Source of the DNA: Psychrobacter urativorans | GTDB taxonomy: Bacteria; Pseudomonadota; Gammaproteobacteria; Pseudomonadales; Moraxellaceae | NCBI RefSeq assembly: GCF_904846695.1 | Contig: NZ_CAJHBR010000014.1 | Span: 1-64,000, forward strand | Direction: 5' to 3' | Length of the DNA stretch: 64,000 nucleotides | Part shown: in pieces, positions 45,198 to 54,491 of the stretch | Numbering within the stretch: the first letter of the stretch is position 1 | Layout: each line of letters begins with the position of its first letter | Program-made: the position numbers and the translations under genes | The notes under the pieces: generated by a model | Database searches by the model: none | Told to the model about the DNA's origin: nothing | What the model saw: only the letters and a program-made list of their open reading frames with translations

Positions 45198-46403
45198 TCA
45201 GCGCGCATATTTTGGATCAGCAGCAGCAGTAAATAACACGTCTGTTGATGAGTTCAATGCGGTCTCAGCTGAGTCTTGTACTACGCCGATGATAAAGCCT
45301 ATAGCAACCACTTGGATGGCAATATCATTTGGGATACTAAATAAGCTAGCAGCAAGCGGAATTAGAAGTAGCGAACCACCGGGCACACCAGAGGCACCAC
45401 AAGCACTAATCGTTGCCACTAAGCTTAATAATAAAGCGGAGGCAAAGCTAACTTCAATACCTAAAGTATGAGCCGCTGCTAGGGTGAGCACATTAATAGT
45501 AATCGCTGCACCGGCCATATTAATAGTGGCACCAAGTGGAATCGTCACCGAATAAGTTTCTTCGTGCAGGCCTAGCTTATGAGCAAGGTTCATGTTTACA
45601 GGGATATTAGCCGCAGAGCTGCGAGTAAAGAAGGCCGTAATTCCAGACTCACTTAAGCAAGTAAACACCAAGGGGTAAGGGTTTTTGCCCGTTTTTACGA
45701 ATACGATAATGGGGTTGACCACTAAAGCTATAAATAGCATACAACCAATCATTACTAGTAAAATTCGCCCATAACCAGCTAATGCAGCAAAGCCAGTTTC
45801 TGCTACAGTATTAGCGACTAAGCCTAAGATACCGAAAGGTGCTAGAGCAATGACCCATTTTACAACTTGTGAAATAGCTTCAGAGAAATCAACCACTGCC
45901 GTACGGGTGGTTTCGCTGGCCTGACGTAAGGCAAAGCCTATAATGATTGCCCAAGCTAAGATGCCGATGTAGTTGGCATTGGCGATGGCATTAACAGGAT
46001 TGGCTACGAGGCTAAGTAATAAGTTGCCTAACACTTCCTTTAGGTTGGCTGGTGGAATTTGCTCAACAGCATCCCCACTGATAAACACCAATTCTGTGGG
46101 GAATAAGAAGCTTGCACCTACAGCGATTAGAGCTGCCAAAAAAGTGCCGAAAAGATACATCACTAGCACTGGTTTGACGTAGACTTCGCTCTCACTGCGA
46201 TGCTGACAGATAGCTGCCATCACTAAGATAAATACCAATATCGGTGCAACTGCTTTTAGCGCACCCACGAACAGTGTACCTAATATTCCTAAGGCAATAC
46301 CAGCACTAGGTGCCAACCAACCAATTAAAACACCTAATATTAAGCCAATAACAATTAGTGGTACTAGCCCTATTCGCTGGTACATCGCAATCAATGAACG
46401 CAT
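45198..46403 (-). CDS. sstT: Serine/threonine:Na+ symporter SstT
   Basis: Inner-membrane Na+-coupled importer of serine and threonine (DAACS family). The hairpin loop regions are visible: [19 protein letters not shown] (substrate site), then [16 protein letters not shown] and [17 protein letters not shown], all typical of SstT. Length 401 is close to E. coli (414). Monocistronic with its own terminator. Confidence 0.93.
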   Translation of the reverse strand: MRSLIAMYQRIGLVPLIVIGLILGVLIGWLAPSAGIALGILGTLFVGALKAVAPILVFILVMAAICQHRSESEVYVKPVLVMYLFGTFLAALIAVGASFLFPTELVFISGDAVEQIPPANLKEVLGNLLLSLVANPVNAIANANYIGILAWAIIIGFALRQASETTRTAVVDFSEAISQVVKWVIALAPFGILGLVANTVAETGFAALAGYGRILLVMIGCMLFIALVVNPIIVFVKTGKNPYPLVFTCLSESGITAFFTRSSAANIPVNMNLAHKLGLHEETYSVTIPLGATINMAGAAITINVLTLAAAHTLGIEVSFASALLLSLVATISACGASGVPGGSLLLIPLAASLFSIPNDIAIQVVAIGFIIGVVQDSAETALNSSTDVLFTAAADPKYAR

Positions 46404-46743
46404 TTTTACCCCTATAACTCAGTTAATAACAGACATTAGTAATAAGCGGAAGATATTAGCATTTTTTATGATATTAGCCTAACGTTAGACTCCATGACTA
46501 TAACAATAGGAAAGTAGAAAAATAAAGAAATCAATTCTGTGACTGATAAAGGCTGATCGACTGCATTGCGTAAGTTAGGTTTAAGCGATAAAAATTTCTA
46601 ATCACTATCGCCGCTTTAACTAAAAACAATTATTTGATCGTTTAATATTTGGGTAAATAAAAGCGCTAGCGAGGTTTTATTCAGCCATAAAAAAACGCCA
46701 TGACTGGCGTTTTATAATTAACATTAAAAATAAAAGCTAAAAA
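46404..46743. other. Intergenic region between holC and sstT
   Basis: It contains the holC terminator (46692-46713) and the sstT promoter region. Nothing else is recognised. Confidence 0.45.
46692..46713. terminator. pepA-holC terminator
   Basis: Arms AAAACGCCA/TGGCGTTTT with a TGAC loop, flanked by A and T tracts, lie 30 bp downstream of holC. Confidence 0.88.
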
Positions 46744-47250
46744 TCAAACTTTAAAGTGAGTAAGCTCATAGCCCAACTGTTGATAGCGCTTATACTTTTC
46801 TCGACCTTGTTGCATGCTGGTAGTATCAGGTTTGATAATCTCCAAAATACGAGTCGGTAAAGTGTTGCTAGTAGTGCTCATAAAGTCGTTCACCGCACGA
46901 GTAGTCGTATTAAGGACAATGCCCTTAAACTGACTCGGCAAGTAATCGCCTAAGAGCACTGGCGCCAGCAAATCATCAGTAGCAGGTGCAGTAGCGCTAG
47001 CTACTAATAACTGATGCGGAATAAAGCTAACGGCTTGTTGCGACCATAACGCCTCATCAAGCTCATTAAGCAAAGAATCGTTATCGATTAGTAACAATAA
47101 GGACTGATTGCTTTTATTCAGCGCTGTTTGGACCAGCTGACTGATAAAGCCTAAAAAATCTTCTGCCTTATGGTCGCTCAGGACATAAAAGCTAACCGGT
47201 AGCTTATTGCCATTAGTCGCATTATTTACAGTAGTTTGATGGGTCGACAT
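46744..47250 (-). CDS. holC: DNA polymerase III subunit chi HolC
   Basis: Chi links the clamp loader to single-strand-binding protein at the replication fork. The fold start VSFYVLSDHKAEDFLGFISQLV and the mid block LLLLIDNDSLLNELDEALWS match the family. Its length (168) exceeds E. coli chi (147). It begins six bases after pepA ends, the same pepA-holC order found in many gamma-proteobacteria, so they form an operon. Confidence 0.88.
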   Translation of the reverse strand: MSTHQTTVNNATNGNKLPVSFYVLSDHKAEDFLGFISQLVQTALNKSNQSLLLLIDNDSLLNELDEALWSQQAVSFIPHQLLVASATAPATDDLLAPVLLGDYLPSQFKGIVLNTTTRAVNDFMSTTSNTLPTRILEIIKPDTTSMQQGREKYKRYQQLGYELTHFKV

Positions 47251-47256
47251 AAACCG

Positions 47257-48903
47257 TTATGCCATATCCGCAGCGTTCTTTAGATACTGCATAAATAGTG
47301 GCACTGGACGCCCAGTAGCTGCTTTTTGTGCACCAGAAATCCAAGCAGTACCAGCGATGTCTAAATGCGCCCATGCTTGACCTTCTTCAATGAAACGCAA
47401 TAAGAAGCAAGCAGCTGTTGTTGCCCCAGCACTTTTGCCACCGATGTTTTGCACATCAGCGATAGGCGAGTCAATTAGCGACTGATAAGCGTCATCCATC
47501 GGCATATGCCAGACCAAATCACCAGACTGATTGCTAGCGTTTTCTAATGCAAACAGCACATCTTCATCGTTACTGAATACGGCTGAACGCACATGACCAA
47601 GCGCCACTACACAAGCCCCAGTCAAAGTGGCCACATCGATAATAGCTTTTGGCTGATAGCGTTGTACATAGCATAAAGTATCCGCTAGTACTAAACGGCC
47701 TTCAGCGTCAGTATTAAGGATTTCGACTGTTTTGCCATTCATGGCTGTGACGATATCACCAGGACGGGTGGCATCACCTGAAGGCATGTTCTCAGCACAA
47801 GCTAGGGCGCCGACAACGTTGATAGGCAGACGAGATTCACACAAGGCTTTTAGAGTACCTAATACTGCAGCAGAACCGCCCATATCGAATTTCATCTCAT
47901 CCATAGCCGCACCTGGCTTGATGGAGATACCACCTGAGTCAAATGTGACGCCTTTACCGACTAGAACGATCGGGGCATCATCGTTGACCACTTGGCTATC
48001 TTGGCTGGCAGCTTTATTAGCTTTTTTGCCAGCGCCTTTAAGTGGTAGCTTATCAGCAATAGCTTTGAGGCTACCGCTAACTTTTGCGGCACTGTTAGGA
48101 GTAGCTTTTGCACTGAATTTTGACTTGCCTTGATACTCCATGATGACCAGCTGGCCCTCTTTAGTAGAGCCTCGTGACACTGACAAAAAGCAGCCCATAC
48201 CTAAGGCTTCCATCTCAGCTTCACCTAATACCGTCACCTTTAACACATCAGAATGCTCTTTGGCTAAGGCTTGTGCTTGCTCTGCCATATAAGCTGGGAA
48301 ACAAATATTACCCGGCTCATTAGCCAAATCACGAGTCAAAGTTTGACCGGCGAATACGGCTTGTGCAAAGTCTAGCGCAGGCTGCAAATTAGCATCAGCC
48401 AATAGATAGATATCGGTTAATACGGGCATTGCTTTTTCTGACTTGTACTTATCAAAACGGTAAGTAGCAGCTAATAGATTAAGAGCAAATTGACCGAACT
48501 CACTATCTTGTAAGCTATCAGCCAAAGCCACAGTAATAGAAGTTACTCGCTTTTGCGTGCTTTGATAGATAGTGTTAGCGATTTTTTGTAGCGCCGCGTT
48601 GTCAAGCTTATCAACATTACCTACGCCTACTAATAGCAACTGTAATGGGTTTTGTTTAGTGGTTTTTTTATCACCAGCTAAAGCATAATCAGCGACTGTT
48701 TCACAAGCTTTACCAGTGAAATGAGACACTTCGATCAGTTGCTCAATACGTTGTTGATAGTCACTTAGCGCAGATTGGGCTAAGATATTTTTCTTATCGT
48801 CAACTAATACTACTAAGCAAGCTGAGTCTTTATCATTGGCTTCTTTTTTTAGTATTTTTTGGGTATGAGTTTTTGGTAAATAATCAGTTAGTTTAATATT
48901 CAT
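47257..48903 (-). CDS. pepA: Leucyl aminopeptidase PepA
   Basis: Cytoplasmic hexameric M17 aminopeptidase with two metals. Signature NTDAEGRLVLAD, metal-site blocks VGKGVTFDSGGISIKPG and MKFDMGGSAAV, and later GATTAACFLLRF are all present. In E. coli PepA also binds DNA and helps Xer recombination at plasmid sites. At 548 residues it is about 45 longer; a Lys/Ser/Ala-rich insert near residues 268-300 explains most of this. First gene of the pepA-holC operon. Confidence 0.94.
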   Translation of the reverse strand: MNIKLTDYLPKTHTQKILKKEANDKDSACLVVLVDDKKNILAQSALSDYQQRIEQLIEVSHFTGKACETVADYALAGDKKTTKQNPLQLLLVGVGNVDKLDNAALQKIANTIYQSTQKRVTSITVALADSLQDSEFGQFALNLLAATYRFDKYKSEKAMPVLTDIYLLADANLQPALDFAQAVFAGQTLTRDLANEPGNICFPAYMAEQAQALAKEHSDVLKVTVLGEAEMEALGMGCFLSVSRGSTKEGQLVIMEYQGKSKFSAKATPNSAAKVSGSLKAIADKLPLKGAGKKANKAASQDSQVVNDDAPIVLVGKGVTFDSGGISIKPGAAMDEMKFDMGGSAAVLGTLKALCESRLPINVVGALACAENMPSGDATRPGDIVTAMNGKTVEILNTDAEGRLVLADTLCYVQRYQPKAIIDVATLTGACVVALGHVRSAVFSNDEDVLFALENASNQSGDLVWHMPMDDAYQSLIDSPIADVQNIGGKSAGATTAACFLLRFIEEGQAWAHLDIAGTAWISGAQKAATGRPVPLFMQYLKNAADMA

Positions 48904-49057
48904 CTATTATTGTCCTTATTAGAATGTTTGGTTTTTATACTAATTAAGCAATTACGGCAGTGTAGCATATCAAAACAGCAGTGCGCAGTCAGCAAGGGTT
49001 AGGTAATAATTTTAAGCATCTCTGTTGCACACTGCGACCATTATAGTGAGTCAAACC

Positions 49058-49669
49058 CTAGCTATTAACTAAATCATCAGTCGCTAATAACTCTGCAAAT
49101 CGGTCATGTAGCGCCGCCATGGCGGTATCGTGGACAATATTGGCAGCGATGGTTTTTCCTGTAACATTAGGCAAGTCACGAGTAGCACAAGCATCATGAC
49201 AAACAAAACTTTCAAAACCTAAGTCAAAAGCGGCTCTTACACTAGAGCTAATGCACATATGACTCATAAAGCCGGCAAAGATAAGCTGTTGCTTACCCGT
49301 AGCTTTAATAAGGCTCTGTAGCGCAGTATCATAAAAAGCATTAGGGTGCTGCTTAGTAATAGTTTTTTCGCTATCTAGTGGCTGCAAACTATCAACAATA
49401 GCTACGTTAGCTGATAAGGGGTCAAAGACATTGCCATTAGCTGCGCCGTGATGGGCAATATGAAAAACAGGCACAGCACGCTCTCTAGCTTTGTCTAGTA
49501 GCAAACGTGCATTAGCAGTAGCGACAGCGCCTAGCTCCCCTAGAGGCATAGCACCGTCAACATATTCATTCTGAAAATCGATCAATACTACAGCACAGTT
49601 TGACCAGTCTAGTTTATTAAACTGACCGCCAGCCAATTCGAGTAGGGTGGCAGGGGCGAGGTTAGACAT
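49058..49669 (-). CDS. Isochorismatase-like cysteine hydrolase
   Basis: A 203-residue cytoplasmic hydrolase with the family catalytic triad: Asp in VVLIDFQNEYVDG, Lys in EKTITKQHPNAFYDT and Cys in GFMSHMCISSSVRAAFDLG. Family members hydrolyse amides such as nicotinamide, N-carbamoyl compounds or isochorismate. The cis-peptide region is normal. The substrate cannot be decided, as no pathway neighbour is present. Confidence 0.85.
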   Translation of the reverse strand: MSNLAPATLLELAGGQFNKLDWSNCAVVLIDFQNEYVDGAMPLGELGAVATANARLLLDKARERAVPVFHIAHHGAANGNVFDPLSANVAIVDSLQPLDSEKTITKQHPNAFYDTALQSLIKATGKQQLIFAGFMSHMCISSSVRAAFDLGFESFVCHDACATRDLPNVTGKTIAANIVHDTAMAALHDRFAELLATDDLVNS

Positions 49670-50085
49670 AAGGTTCTCCAGCAGTTGATAAGGGTTATGA
49701 AGCTAAATTCTAACAACTATTTATCAGCTTATCAGAGCTAGATACTAAGCATACACAAACCTTTTAAATGAACTACAGTACAAGCATTAGTAATGTTATC
49801 GAACATCTTTTAGCGTCATATTTTTATAAAAATATGCTAGCATTAGCAGTCGCCGCTATCACTTATAATGGAAACGGTTTAATTTATACAAAATTTATTC
49901 TTGCTAGCTCTAAAATAGGTATCCATAACACTCAATATCTATCCTATTGCATATAGGTATGCTTTCTTATAATGGCATGATTGGTGCTATCCGTTTATAT
50001 TTTCTGAGCCTAAATCTGTGTTTATTCCTATTATTGATAGATAAGCAATTCACCGTACCACTGCCCACTATTAAGAGTAACTATT
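49670..50085. other. Divergent promoter region of the hydrolase and lptFG
   Basis: It contains a perfect 20-bp palindrome at 49817-49836. The frame across 49768-49956 has no homology I can see and is not called. Confidence 0.45.
49817..49836. promoter_or_regulatory. Perfect 20-bp palindrome between divergent genes
   Basis: CATATTTTTATAAAAATATG is its own reverse complement. Located between the isochorismatase-like gene and lptF, it could be an operator, though it is AT-rich and may also be chance. Confidence 0.4.
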
Positions 50086-51384
50086 GTGATATTACGCCGC
50101 TACATGACTAATCAGGTTGCCTCAACCACCGCTTTAGTATTGGGGTTTTTGATAGTGATGATGCTGGGTGGACGTTTGATACGTTATTTCGGTATTGCTG
50201 CTGAAGGTCGCTTAGATATCAGTTTGTTATTTAGCATTATTGGCTATAATCTACCTTATTTCTTAGAGCTTATCCTACCCTTAGCCTTTTTTATCGCTTT
50301 GATGTTAGTATTCGGCCGACTCTATGTTGATCAAGAGATGGCGGTTATCAATGGTAGTGGTGTCTCACGTGGTAAATTAGCACGCTTGATAACCCCACTT
50401 ATTTTGGCATTATTTGTTGTCGAAGCTGGCTTATCCGTAGTAGGTAAGCCTTGGGGCGTGCGCTCCTCTGAGAGTGTCTGGCAGCAGCAAGCATTGACTA
50501 GTGCCTTTGACTTGGTCCGCCCTAAAGAGTTTATCAGCAGCGGTAACTATCATCTGTATGTAGGCAGTCTTAGCGATGATAAAAAACAGTTGCAAGATGT
50601 GGTGCTAATTCAAAGTAAAGACGATGCTGAAACTAGTGGCAAAACGGCTATAGATGATAGTGCTCAGTTGGCAGATTCGCTTACTACTGAGGGGTCAGCG
50701 CAAGCGGCTGTCAGAGCGGTTAACAGCAACCAAGCTATCAGCAAGGATACGATCACCCTCGCCAAACGTGCTGAACAAGTTGATAATGGGGCTGGCGGCA
50801 TTACCCAATTGGACTTGTTCCAAGGGCGACGTTACGAAGTAGGTGCTGGCAGTCTCAAGTATAACCAAATTGGTTTTGATCGTTATCGCATTACTTTGAC
50901 TGAGTCATCAAAAGAAATAGTCACTGAAAAAAACATTGAGACTCAAACATTGCGCCCGTTATGGCAAGCAGCAACAGGTAGTGCGCAGGTTAACAGTACT
51001 AGCGCTATGTACGCTGCACAAGGCGAGTTGGGCTATCGATTTGCCCTACCTTGGCTGATGATCATTGCCCCGATGCTAGCAGTACCTCTAGCGCAAGTAC
51101 GGCCGCGACAAGGGCGCTGGCTACGCTTATTTCCCGCAGTACTATTGTTTGTCAGCTGTGCTCTAGGTATCATCTCGCTAAAGAATCCGGTGAGTCAGGG
51201 TACTATCACTGTATGGTCTTATGCGTGGCTGATAGTAGGATTTATAGCACTAGCGCTGTATATGAATTGGGGTAGTCGTATTCAACACCGATTGCGGGTT
51301 CGCCGAGAAGACAGTGATTCGATATCCAATAATCCTAATCAACAGGCCAATAGTAGTAATGGCTCAAATAGAGGGCAGTACTAA
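50086..51384 (+). CDS. lptF: LPS export permease LptF
   Basis: Inner-membrane subunit of LptB2FG, which lifts lipopolysaccharide out of the inner membrane. Three N-terminal helices, a beta-jellyroll periplasmic domain (about residues 130-320) and three C-terminal helices. The start LRRYMTNQVASTTALV and the LILPLAFFIALMLVFGRLY segment match YjgP. It starts with GTG. At 432 residues it is longer than E. coli (366); the excess lies in polar inserts of the periplasmic domain (residues ~175-225) and the Asn/Ser-rich C-terminal tail. It overlaps lptG by one base. Confidence 0.92.
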   Translation: MILRRYMTNQVASTTALVLGFLIVMMLGGRLIRYFGIAAEGRLDISLLFSIIGYNLPYFLELILPLAFFIALMLVFGRLYVDQEMAVINGSGVSRGKLARLITPLILALFVVEAGLSVVGKPWGVRSSESVWQQQALTSAFDLVRPKEFISSGNYHLYVGSLSDDKKQLQDVVLIQSKDDAETSGKTAIDDSAQLADSLTTEGSAQAAVRAVNSNQAISKDTITLAKRAEQVDNGAGGITQLDLFQGRRYEVGAGSLKYNQIGFDRYRITLTESSKEIVTEKNIETQTLRPLWQAATGSAQVNSTSAMYAAQGELGYRFALPWLMIIAPMLAVPLAQVRPRQGRWLRLFPAVLLFVSCALGIISLKNPVSQGTITVWSYAWLIVGFIALALYMNWGSRIQHRLRVRREDSDSISNNPNQQANSSNGSNRGQY

Positions 51385-52619
51385 TGCGCTCTTTGTTTAG
51401 CAACAGCGCCGCTGACGCGAATAAGTCTAACGGCTCGTCTAGTAATCTAAAAGTGCTAAGTCGTTACGTCAAGCTCAATGCCTTATTAGCCATCATTGCC
51501 GCTATCATAGGATTGTGGGCACTACAAATAGTCTTCTCCTATTTATCTGAGCTGGACTCACTAGATGACAGCTATACGATGGCGGAGGCGCTCAAGTATA
51601 TTCTGTATCGCTCGCCTTATTTCTTAGAACAGTTTATCCCGACTGGAGCGCTGCTAGGAGCCGTAGTAGGTTTAGGACTGCTAGCTAATAAAAGTGAGCT
51701 GGTGGTGATGCGCGCCTCAGGCGTCAGCGTCTATCGTATCGTTAGTTGGGTATTGCAGCCTGCCTTATTATTTGTGCTGTTAGCCTTAATGATCAATCAG
51801 TTTATATTGCCTACTAGTAATCAGTTGGCACACGAGATTAACAACACAGATCGCGATGTGTCGATTACTACGGTGCGTGGCTATTGGACAGTGCAGCCTC
51901 GATTTGCCACTAGTGACAGCAGCAGCGAAGACCGTAATTCGGACACTACAGACGCTCAGCCAGATGGCAGCGATATTCTATATATTGACTATGCTGATGC
52001 AAAAGGTAACATCGGTGAGGTCAAGCGTTGGCATCTAGATAATAATGGCAACCTACAAACTGCTATTCGTGCTGAAGATGGCAAATATATTGGTCGTAAG
52101 CCTATCGATTCGAACAGCGACTCTGCTAAGAAATACAATTATGAGTGGCAGCTGAATAATATGACTAAGCTGAATATCAGCCAAGGATTTGAGGCTAGTC
52201 AAGCTAAGTCACCTTCAGATACTCTAAGCTTGCCTTTTGCCCCAGAGTCGGTTTATTTACTGACTCGTGAGGCTGAAGATTTATCATTGACTCAGCTATA
52301 TGAGCATAAGCAATTTATGCGTGGGCAAGGGCAGCGCTCATTAAATCATGAGTTAGCATTTTGGCAAAAGCTGCTATCACCGTTATCTATCTTATCTTTA
52401 GTGATTGTCGCTTGCTCATTTGTATTCGGTTCGCTACGTACTCATAGCTTAGGCTTGCGGATTGTTGTGGCCTTATTATTTGGCTTATTATTTAGCTACC
52501 TGCAAGACTTAGTAGGCTTTGTGTCTTTGGCTACTGGTTTCTCACCACTATTAATGGTGCTGTCACCGATCATCGCTAGTGCCTTGTTAGGGCTTTATTT
52601 GCTTAAACGCCAGATGTAG
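51384..52619 (+). CDS. lptG: LPS export permease LptG
   Basis: Partner of LptF in the LptB2FG extractor. Blocks LQIVFSYLSELDSL and YFLEQFIPTGALLGAVVGLGLL with NKSELVVMRASGVS (the coupling helix region) are typical of YjgQ. The periplasmic jellyroll is residues ~165-300, with a polar insert near 170-195 and three helices after it. A TAATG overlap joins it to lptF. A terminator follows. Confidence 0.93.
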   Translation: MRSLFSNSAADANKSNGSSSNLKVLSRYVKLNALLAIIAAIIGLWALQIVFSYLSELDSLDDSYTMAEALKYILYRSPYFLEQFIPTGALLGAVVGLGLLANKSELVVMRASGVSVYRIVSWVLQPALLFVLLALMINQFILPTSNQLAHEINNTDRDVSITTVRGYWTVQPRFATSDSSSEDRNSDTTDAQPDGSDILYIDYADAKGNIGEVKRWHLDNNGNLQTAIRAEDGKYIGRKPIDSNSDSAKKYNYEWQLNNMTKLNISQGFEASQAKSPSDTLSLPFAPESVYLLTREAEDLSLTQLYEHKQFMRGQGQRSLNHELAFWQKLLSPLSILSLVIVACSFVFGSLRTHSLGLRIVVALLFGLLFSYLQDLVGFVSLATGFSPLLMVLSPIIASALLGLYLLKRQM

Positions 52620-52649
52620 AGAGTTAGGTTGCACTAGAGCTAGACATAG

Positions 52650-52690
52650 AAAAGCACGCTAAGACTGAATTGTTTTAGCGTGCTTTTTTC
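52650..52690. terminator. Bidirectional terminator after lptG
   Basis: Perfect 13-bp arms AAAAGCACGCTAA/TTAGCGTGCTTTT with a 12-base loop, then further Ts, between convergent genes. Confidence 0.92.
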
Positions 52691-52727
52691 ACTTAGCATT
52701 ATTCTTTTACTATTTTATGGTTAGCAA

Positions 52728-53336
52728 TTAGTCTTTGGTCGCCATAGTAATAGTATAAGTTTTGCCTTGCTTAATCTTTTCGCTATTCCCAAATACTTCT
52801 GTGAATGAACGCTTCATAAATTGACGCAAGCCATTGATAGTTACTACATAAAAACGGCCGCCTTTACGCATGCGTGCATGGGCATCGAGAAAATACAGAT
52901 AATGCTGCTCTTTGCCTACTTTGGCCGGCAAGTTCGACATCACTAAGCTGAAGTTTTTATCTTTAGCCACATGATTAAAACCATTAGATAAATGTACATC
53001 GACGTTGTCTAAACCATTTTTCTCACAGTTAAGACGAGCGTATTCTACCGCCATAAAGTCTTTATCGATTAGCGTATGCTGACCATTCGGACACTCGCGC
53101 GCTGCTGCCATGCCTAGTACGCCATAACCACAGCCTAGATCTATCGAGTCATCATCGGCTTCAAAATCAATATAATCCAGCAGCATTAAGCTACCATCAT
53201 CAATCTTTTGCGGTGAAAAAATACCCCAAGTAGTGGCAAAGTCAAAAGGCTTACCCAATACGTCTTGGCGAAAGTTAATATCTTCGCGCCAGTGTTTGGC
53301 TTTTTCTAACAGTTCAGCAGGAGGTCTATGGCTCAT
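52728..53336 (-). CDS. Class I SAM-dependent methyltransferase (RsmC-like)
   Basis: A 202-residue methyltransferase. SAM-binding loop IDLGCGYGVLGMAAA near residues 66-80 and catalytic-type motif VMSNLPAKVG near 132-141 (an N-L-P variant of the N-P-P-[FYW] motif of amino-methylating enzymes). TTWGIFSPQKIDDGS upstream resembles the RsmC family, which makes m2G1207 in 16S rRNA. The N-terminal pseudo-domain of RsmC is absent, so it may be a single-domain RsmC-like enzyme. The substrate is inferred. Confidence 0.8.
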   Translation of the reverse strand: MSHRPPAELLEKAKHWREDINFRQDVLGKPFDFATTWGIFSPQKIDDGSLMLLDYIDFEADDDSIDLGCGYGVLGMAAARECPNGQHTLIDKDFMAVEYARLNCEKNGLDNVDVHLSNGFNHVAKDKNFSLVMSNLPAKVGKEQHYLYFLDAHARMRKGGRFYVVTINGLRQFMKRSFTEVFGNSEKIKQGKTYTITMATKD

Positions 53337-53580
53337 GATTTTCTCAGATATTGGCTATAAAAAAGGAGGCGTGCTGAGCTCATTATCGTTAATAAACAAC
53401 CAGCTCACAAGTTATGACCGCTATTGTAACGATAAAAAGGCAATTTTGCAGCTACGTATTGAGAGAATTGCGTGGATAGAAGTTAATCTCGTCTAGCAGT
53501 GAGGTGAGTTAAACGCTGGCAGTATGCTTAGTTATAAGTTATGTAGCAGCTAATCGCGCCTTTTGCTTATATCTGCACCC
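53337..53580. other. Intergenic region right of the RsmC-like gene
   Basis: No gene or clean repeat. The last ~25 bases before 53581 weakly resemble the bases preceding hairpin element copy 1. Confidence 0.35.
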
Positions 53581-53698
53581 CTAGGCAGGGCGGTCACTAG
53601 TGGCTGATGGCATTCCTGTATTCTCGATACTACCCTCAGCCAAGGGTCCGCAACCTGCCTAGAGGCACAGGATACCGCTGCAGTCACGGCTAAAACGC
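53581..53698. ncRNA. Structured hairpin element, copy 2
   Basis: Outer arms CTAGGCAGG/CCTGCCTAG (53581-53589, 53654-53662) and inner arms TGGCTGA/TCAGCCA (53601-53607, 53636-53642). Joints are 11 bases and the loop 28 bases, exactly as in copy 1 at 17264. Over the 64-base core the two copies are about 59% identical, yet only 2 of 7 positions agree in each inner arm while all pairs are kept. The 24-base 3' block is 53675-53698. A further stem ACCGCTGC/GCAGCGGT (53674-53681, 53707-53714), followed by a T-rich stretch, could terminate a rightward transcript. Confidence 0.55.
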
Positions 53699-53759
53699 TC
53701 TTTAAGGCAGCGGTTATTTTATTTGCTTAAGCTTTGAATCTATAACTAAATATTCTGTT

Positions 53760-53812
53760 AGTGCTATAACCACGCTACCTACTGCATATCAAGTTAATTT
53801 TGCTGTGGGCTG
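53760..53812. repeat. 53-bp direct repeat, left copy flanking kptA
   Basis: Begins AGTGCTATAACCACGCTACC and abuts the kptA stop codon (53813-53815). It matches 54439-54491 at 51 of 53 positions, in the same orientation. Confidence 0.9.
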
Positions 53813-54355
53813 CTAAAACTTAATATATTCAGGCGGTACATTAGAAGTCAGCCAAACCTTATTGTCAGCTTGAAAAAAAACTAAGCCAGCTCGATACATC
53901 GCCAAGCTATCGATAGTGAGAACGATAGGTTTGCCATATCTAAGTCCTGTGGCTTTAGCAGTATCATCATTTTCAGTTAAATGTACATGTTGTCTAGCGC
54001 CAGCGATTAACCCTTGTTGTTTGATAGCATCAATATTTCTTATCGCTGTACCGTGCAATAAAATAGCAGGTGGCTGTTGCTCTTGAAAGCTGATATGTAC
54101 TGTCCTTAACGAGTGGCCTTGTGCTGCTCTGATGCTAATGTTGTTTTCAGATAAGGTAAATCTTTTTTTATCGCTCGATTCAACGACTTGTAAAATTTGT
54201 TCACGAGAAAGCTGCTGACCAGCAGCATTAGCTAGGGTAATAAGCTGGTCAATATTAGCCCAGCCTTCAGTATCAAGCGTTAGATTAATAGACTGTGGCT
54301 CATGACGTAGGATATAGCTTAGGAATTTACTGATTTTATTAGTTTCTGCGCTCAT
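53813..54355 (-). CDS. kptA: RNA 2'-phosphotransferase KptA/Tpt1
   Basis: Transfers an internal RNA 2'-phosphate to NAD+, giving ADP-ribose 1''-2'' cyclic phosphate and nicotinamide. The N-terminal winged-helix part shows ISKFLSYILRHEPQSINLTL, with the family R-H-x-P, and EGWANIDQLI. The NAD-binding half has HGTAIRNIDAIKQQGL, RQHVHLTENDDTA and TGLRYGKPIVLTID. Length 180 is normal, so it appears intact. Bacteria lack the tRNA splicing that yields the substrate; the gene is patchy across bacteria. Here it sits between 53-bp direct repeats next to a MITE-like element, consistent with horizontal gain. Confidence 0.92.
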   Translation of the reverse strand: MSAETNKISKFLSYILRHEPQSINLTLDTEGWANIDQLITLANAAGQQLSREQILQVVESSDKKRFTLSENNISIRAAQGHSLRTVHISFQEQQPPAILLHGTAIRNIDAIKQQGLIAGARQHVHLTENDDTAKATGLRYGKPIVLTIDSLAMYRAGLVFFQADNKVWLTSNVPPEYIKF

Positions 54356-54438
54356 AGTAGCTTATCTCGATTAACAGTTATTAGCTTTAGAGTAGTTATA
54401 GATACTATCTTTCCAGATTATAATCAATAGCGAAATAC

Positions 54439-54491
54439 AGTGCTATAACTACGCTACCTACTGCATATCAAGTTAATTTTGCTGTAGGCTG
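54439..54491. repeat. 53-bp direct repeat, right copy flanking kptA
   Basis: Same orientation as 53760-53812, two differences. Its last eight bases (GTAGGCTG) coincide with the first bases of the MITE-like element's left inverted end. Confidence 0.9.

Noticed and set aside
49768-49956. A 62-codon frame in the lptF upstream region
   Set aside because: No homology, no ribosome-binding site, AT-rich composition; likely chance.
53581-53662. Hairpin element as an integron attC site
   Set aside because: attC needs RYYYAAC and GTTRRRY core ends; the ends here do not fit, and there is no integrase or cassette array.
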